Source: an uncultured Acidobacteriota bacterium (GTDB lineage: Bacteria > Acidobacteriota > Thermoanaerobaculia > Gp7-AA8). From it: 45,817 nt of DNA. The stretch is from assembly GCA_937870635.1 (NCBI GenBank), contig CALMZP010000012.1, positions 1 through 45,817 on the forward strand, written 5' to 3'. This document shows, piece after piece, positions 42,816 through 45,817 of this stretch. Numbering within the stretch: the first letter of the stretch is position 1; the number at the start of each line of letters is the position of its first letter. The notes under the pieces are model-generated. The model made no database searches. It was not told where the DNA came from and saw only the letters and a program-made list of their open reading frames with translations. Both the position numbers and the translations under genes were made by a program.

Positions 42816-43619
42816 TTCACGAACATCGGCGAGGACCACCTCGATCGGCACGGGACCGTCGAGGCGTACCGCGCGGTGAAGGCCCGGCTCGCCGAGCTCA
42901 CCGCGGGCCGCGGCGGGGAGGTCGTCCTCAACGCCGGCGATCCGGGGTGCATCGAGCTCGGGCGAGGTCTCGTCGGCGTCCCTCAGTGGTACGGCCTCGA
43001 CGATCCGTCCCTCGTCGCGACGACCGACGAGGGGTGGGTGCACCTGGCGGGGGAGCGGCTCCTGCGAATCGACGAGGTGCCGCTTCCCGGCCGCCACATG
43101 CTCGCCAACGTCGTCGGTGCGGCGCTGGGCGCGCGCCTCGCCGGCGTGCCGTCGCCGGCGATCGCCGACGGCGTGCGGGGATTCCGCGGCGTGCCGCATC
43201 GCCTCGAGCTCGTCGCCGAGCGTGACGGCGTGCGCTGGGTGAACGACTCGCAGGCCACGATCCCCGCCGCCGCCATCGCGGCCCTCGCCGCGTTCGACGC
43301 GCCGGTCGTGCTGGTGAGCGGCGGCAAGGACAAGGGCCTCGACTACGCCGAGCTCGGCGATGCGATCGCCGAGCGCTGCCGCGCCGCAATCCTCATCGGC
43401 GAGACCGCCCCGCTGCTCGAGCGGCTGGTCGGCGGGCGGGTGCCGGTCCGACGGGCCGGCTCGATGGACGCGGCGGTGGCCATCGCGGCCAGGATGGCGC
43501 GGCCGGGGGATGTCGTGGTCCTGGCGCCCGCCGCGGCGAGCTTCGACATGTTCGCCGACTACGCCGCGCGCGGCGACGCCTTCCGCGCCGCCGTTGCGCG
43601 GCTCGGGGGTCCCGCATGA
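42810..43619 (+). CDS. murD: UDP-N-acetylmuramoylalanine-D-glutamate ligase, C-terminal part only
   Basis: About 270 residues of a family of roughly 450. Present: TNIGEDHLDRHGTVEAYRAV (middle-domain motif), WVNDSQATIPAA (NDSKAT-like), VLVSGGKDKGLDYAELG, and LAPAAASFDMFADYA near the end. Missing: the N-terminal UDP-binding domain and the ATP-binding GTNGKTT loop, so this piece cannot ligate D-Glu to UDP-MurNAc-Ala by itself. It overlaps the ftsW start (ATGA) in the order murD-ftsW-murG usual for division/cell-wall clusters. Confidence 0.88.
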   Translation, partial: AVFTNIGEDHLDRHGTVEAYRAVKARLAELTAGRGGEVVLNAGDPGCIELGRGLVGVPQWYGLDDPSLVATTDEGWVHLAGERLLRIDEVPLPGRHMLANVVGAALGARLAGVPSPAIADGVRGFRGVPHRLELVAERDGVRWVNDSQATIPAAAIAALAAFDAPVVLVSGGKDKGLDYAELGDAIAERCRAAILIGETAPLLERLVGGRVPVRRAGSMDAAVAIAARMARPGDVVVLAPAAASFDMFADYAARGDAFRAAVARLGGPA

Positions 43620-44890
43620 GCGCCGCCGTCGCGACCGCCAGCGCGGCGACGACCCGCCGCACGGCCGCCCGCGGTGGTGTTCGGCGCGAGCGGCACGAGC
43701 CCGCCTACCCGCTCCTCCTCGCCGTCCTGGCCCTCACCGCCATCGGGATCGTGATGGTGTACTCGGCCTCCAGCGTGCGCTCGTACTTCAGCAGCGCCGA
43801 TCCGGCGGCGCAGGGCCTCGAGCAGCTGGTGTGGGCGGGGATCGGCCTGGCCGGTTTGCTCGTCGCGATGCGGATCGACTTCCGCCACCTCCGCTACCTC
43901 GCGATCCCGTTCTACGTGATCACCCTCGCCCTGCTCGTGGCGGTCCTCGTCCCCGGCATCGGCTCCGAGATCAACGGGTCCCGGCGCTGGATCGTCATTC
44001 CCGGCTTCGGGTCCCTCCAGCCGGCCGAGTTCGCGAAGCTCGGCATCGTGCTCTACCTCGCCCATTGGCTCGACCGCCGGGGCCGTGAGGTTCGGACGTT
44101 CTGGAACGGCCTCGTCCCGTTCTGCATGCTCGTCATCCCCGGCTTCCTGCTCATCGCGCTCGAGCCCGACCTCGGCACGTCGGGGATCTTCGTCATCATC
44201 GCCGGCAGCGTCTTCTTCATGGCGGGCGCGAACCTGCTGTACCTGACCGCGATCGTGGGGGGCGTCCTCGCCGTCGTGACGCTGCTGGTGAGCAGCTCGG
44301 CGTACCAGCTCCAGCGCGTCACGACCTTCCTCGACCCGTTCAGCGACCCGTTGCGCGCCGGCTACAACACCGTCCAGGCACTCCTCGCCCTCGGCCTCGG
44401 GGGGATCACCGGCCTCGGCCTCGGCGAGAGCCGTCAGAAGTTCCTCTACCTGCCCGCGCCGTCGACGGACTTCATCTTCGCGATCATCGGCGAGGAGTGG
44501 GGACTCGTGGGCACGCTGACGGTGGTGGCCCTCTTCGTCGTCGTGGCGTACCACGGCTACCGGATCGCGATCACCGCGCCCGACACGTTCTCCGGGCTCG
44601 TCGCGTGCGGCATCACGACCTGGCTGCTGGCCCAGGCCTTCGTGAACATCATGGTCGTCACCGCGCTCCTGCCGGTGACCGGCATCCCGCTCCCGTTCAT
44701 CAGCGCCGGCGGCTCGGCGCTCACGATCAACCTCGCGGCGATCGGCATTCTCCTGTCGATCAGCCGGGAGACCTCTCAGACAGGATCCCTGCGCGATGCG
44801 GTATTCGGTATCGGGCGGCGGGACCGGCGGGCACATCTACCCCGCGCTGGCCGTCGCACGCGCCCTGCGCGACGCCCGTCCCGACGGTGA
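43616..44890 (+). CDS. ftsW: SEDS-family peptidoglycan polymerase FtsW
   Basis: 424 residues. A basic, low-complexity N-terminus (about 1-30) precedes about ten membrane segments. SEDS hallmarks: VMVYSASSVRSY (about 47), NGSRRWIVIPGFGSLQPAEF (about 119-138), LEPDLGTSGIF (about 181-191, with the catalytic-type Asp), GIPLPFISAGGSALTINLAA near the C-terminus. It polymerises septal glycan with a class B PBP. The frame runs 95 bp into murG, giving a basic tail after ISRETSQ; this overlap is longer than usual and the tail may be dispensable. Very G+C-rich codons, as in its neighbours. Confidence 0.93.
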   Translation: MSAAVATASAATTRRTAARGGVRRERHEPAYPLLLAVLALTAIGIVMVYSASSVRSYFSSADPAAQGLEQLVWAGIGLAGLLVAMRIDFRHLRYLAIPFYVITLALLVAVLVPGIGSEINGSRRWIVIPGFGSLQPAEFAKLGIVLYLAHWLDRRGREVRTFWNGLVPFCMLVIPGFLLIALEPDLGTSGIFVIIAGSVFFMAGANLLYLTAIVGGVLAVVTLLVSSSAYQLQRVTTFLDPFSDPLRAGYNTVQALLALGLGGITGLGLGESRQKFLYLPAPSTDFIFAIIGEEWGLVGTLTVVALFVVVAYHGYRIAITAPDTFSGLVACGITTWLLAQAFVNIMVVTALLPVTGIPLPFISAGGSALTINLAAIGILLSISRETSQTGSLRDAVFGIGRRDRRAHLPRAGRRTRPARRPSRR

Positions 44891-45817
44891 GCTCGACTAC
44901 ATCGGCGGTGTGCGCGGCTTCGAGCGCCGGCTCGTGGCCAGCCACCCGCTGCGCGGGGCCATGCGCTACCACGAGCTCGTCGTCCGATCGCTCCGCTCGG
45001 CGGGGCTCTCGAGTCACACCGTCCTCGACCCGCTGCGGCTGGCCGCCTCGGTTCCGCAGGCATGGTGGCTGCTCGGGCGCCTCCGTCCGGCGGCCCTGTT
45101 CACGACCGGCGGCTATCTCGCCCTGCCACTCGTCCTCGCCGCGCGGTCGCGGGGCATTCCCACCCTCGTCTGGGAGGGCAACGTCCTGCCCGGCCGAGCC
45201 ACGCGCGCCATCGGCCGCTACGCGACCCGGGTCGCGGTCAGCTTCCCGCCCACCCTCGACGCCTTCCCGGGCAACGGCTTCGTGTCCGGCACACCGATCC
45301 GCTCCTTCGCCGGGATCGACCGTGCCGCGGCGCGCCAGGCCCTGGGCGTCGGCCCCGACGAGCGGCTGCTCCTCGTGTTCGGGGGGTCGCAGGCCGTGAC
45401 CCGGCTCAACGCCGCGGTGACAGACGCGCTGCCGGAGCTCCTCGCCGGGTGGCACGTCCTTCACCTCGCCGGCGAGGACGGCATGGCGGCGGCTGGTGCC
45501 GCGCGACAGGCACTGCCCTCGACGCTTCGCGCGCGGTACACGCCGGAGCCCTTCCTCACCGACCGCATGGCCGATGCGCTCGTCGCCGCCGACCTCGTGG
45601 TGGGCCGTGCCGGATCGTCGACGTGCGCCGAGGTGGCCGCCGTCGGCGTGGCGTCCATCCTCGTCCCGTACCCGCACGCCGGCGCCCACCAGCGCTACAA
45701 CGCCGGCTACCTCGCCGAGGAAGGCGCGGCGGTGATGCTCGACGACGAGGAGCTCACGGCCGACCGCCTGGCGGCGGAGGTGACGGCGCTTCGCGACGAC
45801 GCGCCGCGGTCGGCGAT
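44796..45817 (+). CDS. murG: UDP-N-acetylglucosamine transferase MurG, truncated by the window end
   Basis: 340 codons are visible, open at the right edge; typical length is about 360. Start ATG 44796 gives MRYSVSGGGTGGHIYPALAV with the GGGTGGH donor/acceptor loop (7-13). Further motifs: FTTGGYLALPLVLAA (about 104-118), VWEGNVLPGRATR (usual EQN replaced by EGN), LLVFGGSQAVTRLN (about 191-204) and GRAGSSTCAEVAAVGVASIL (about 270-289). It converts lipid I to lipid II on the inner face of the membrane. It overlaps ftsW by 95 bp. Confidence 0.93.
   Translation, partial: MRYSVSGGGTGGHIYPALAVARALRDARPDGELDYIGGVRGFERRLVASHPLRGAMRYHELVVRSLRSAGLSSHTVLDPLRLAASVPQAWWLLGRLRPAALFTTGGYLALPLVLAARSRGIPTLVWEGNVLPGRATRAIGRYATRVAVSFPPTLDAFPGNGFVSGTPIRSFAGIDRAAARQALGVGPDERLLLVFGGSQAVTRLNAAVTDALPELLAGWHVLHLAGEDGMAAAGAARQALPSTLRARYTPEPFLTDRMADALVAADLVVGRAGSSTCAEVAAVGVASILVPYPHAGAHQRYNAGYLAEEGAAVMLDDEELTADRLAAEVTALRDDAPRSA

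Noticed and set aside
42459-43619. A genuine ankyrin-MurD fusion enzyme
   Set aside because: The MurD part lacks the ATP loop and substrate domain, the joint falls at a short shared sequence, and composition changes there; a chimera explains it better.

Overview
The window reads as one contig from a G+C-rich, Gram-negative-type bacterium with an outer membrane (OmpA-like protein, BON-domain protein, HtrA, lipoproteins) and a type IV pilus retraction ATPase. Gene content and style (single-domain response regulators, Pro-rich periplasmic linkers, secreted proteins with a repeated SNGTDY-type motif, tandem PMT/ArnT-like transferases) suggest Acidobacteriota or a nearby soil lineage. That placement is an impression from family knowledge, not a computed one. 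Most genes are housekeeping. What stands out lies between the genes, in how genes start, and at one point near the right end where the contig seems to change organism.

Layout. 1-2136: tRNA-Gly(GCC), then about 1.7 kb carrying a frameshifted secreted repeat protein, closed by a second 26-bp copy of the tRNA 3' end. 2136-5592: yraN, mutL and a zinc-type alcohol dehydrogenase/quinone reductase on the minus strand. 5630-12066: envelope genes (small membrane protein, BON protein, beta-barrel protein, OmpA-like protein, SpoIID-like lipoprotein). 12075-13720: a membrane protein and an FHA protein that look like one gene split at an A9 tract, plus a receiver protein. 13900-19077: pyrR-pyrB-pyrC, a receiver protein, then pilT with a coiled-coil tail overlapping queF. 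19310-22014: ribD-ribE and an uncharacterised coupled gene (minus strand). 22097-24221: htrA and a GlsB-type membrane protein (minus strand). 24358-32293: phosphofructokinase, enoyl-CoA hydratase, aldo/keto reductase, two paralogous membrane glycosyltransferases and an aldehyde dehydrogenase. 32584-37920: a complete branched-chain amino-acid-type ABC importer (livK-H-M-G-F) and a small coiled-coil protein. 38185-42374: APC permease, Rieske oxygenase, flavin amine oxidase and two small genes. 42459-45817: an ankyrin-repeat gene that runs in frame into the back half of MurD, followed by ftsW and murG.

Three themes cut across the window. (1) At least ten gaps hold an element with tandem 7-bp repeats on one side and their inverted complement on the other. 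The heptamer differs from locus to locus while the architecture stays the same, and several elements enclose a second long palindrome. They occur between convergent, divergent and co-directional genes and even inside the liv operon, so they are not simply terminators. (2) Many genes have a TAnnnT hexamer 7-11 nt before the start codon and no Shine-Dalgarno sequence, which points to leaderless mRNAs. (3) Near 42.81 kb the composition and gene content change abruptly inside an ORF. The last 3 kb are best treated as foreign or misassembled until shown otherwise.

No CRISPR array, phage, insertion sequence with a transposase, or recognisable defence or secondary-metabolite locus was found.
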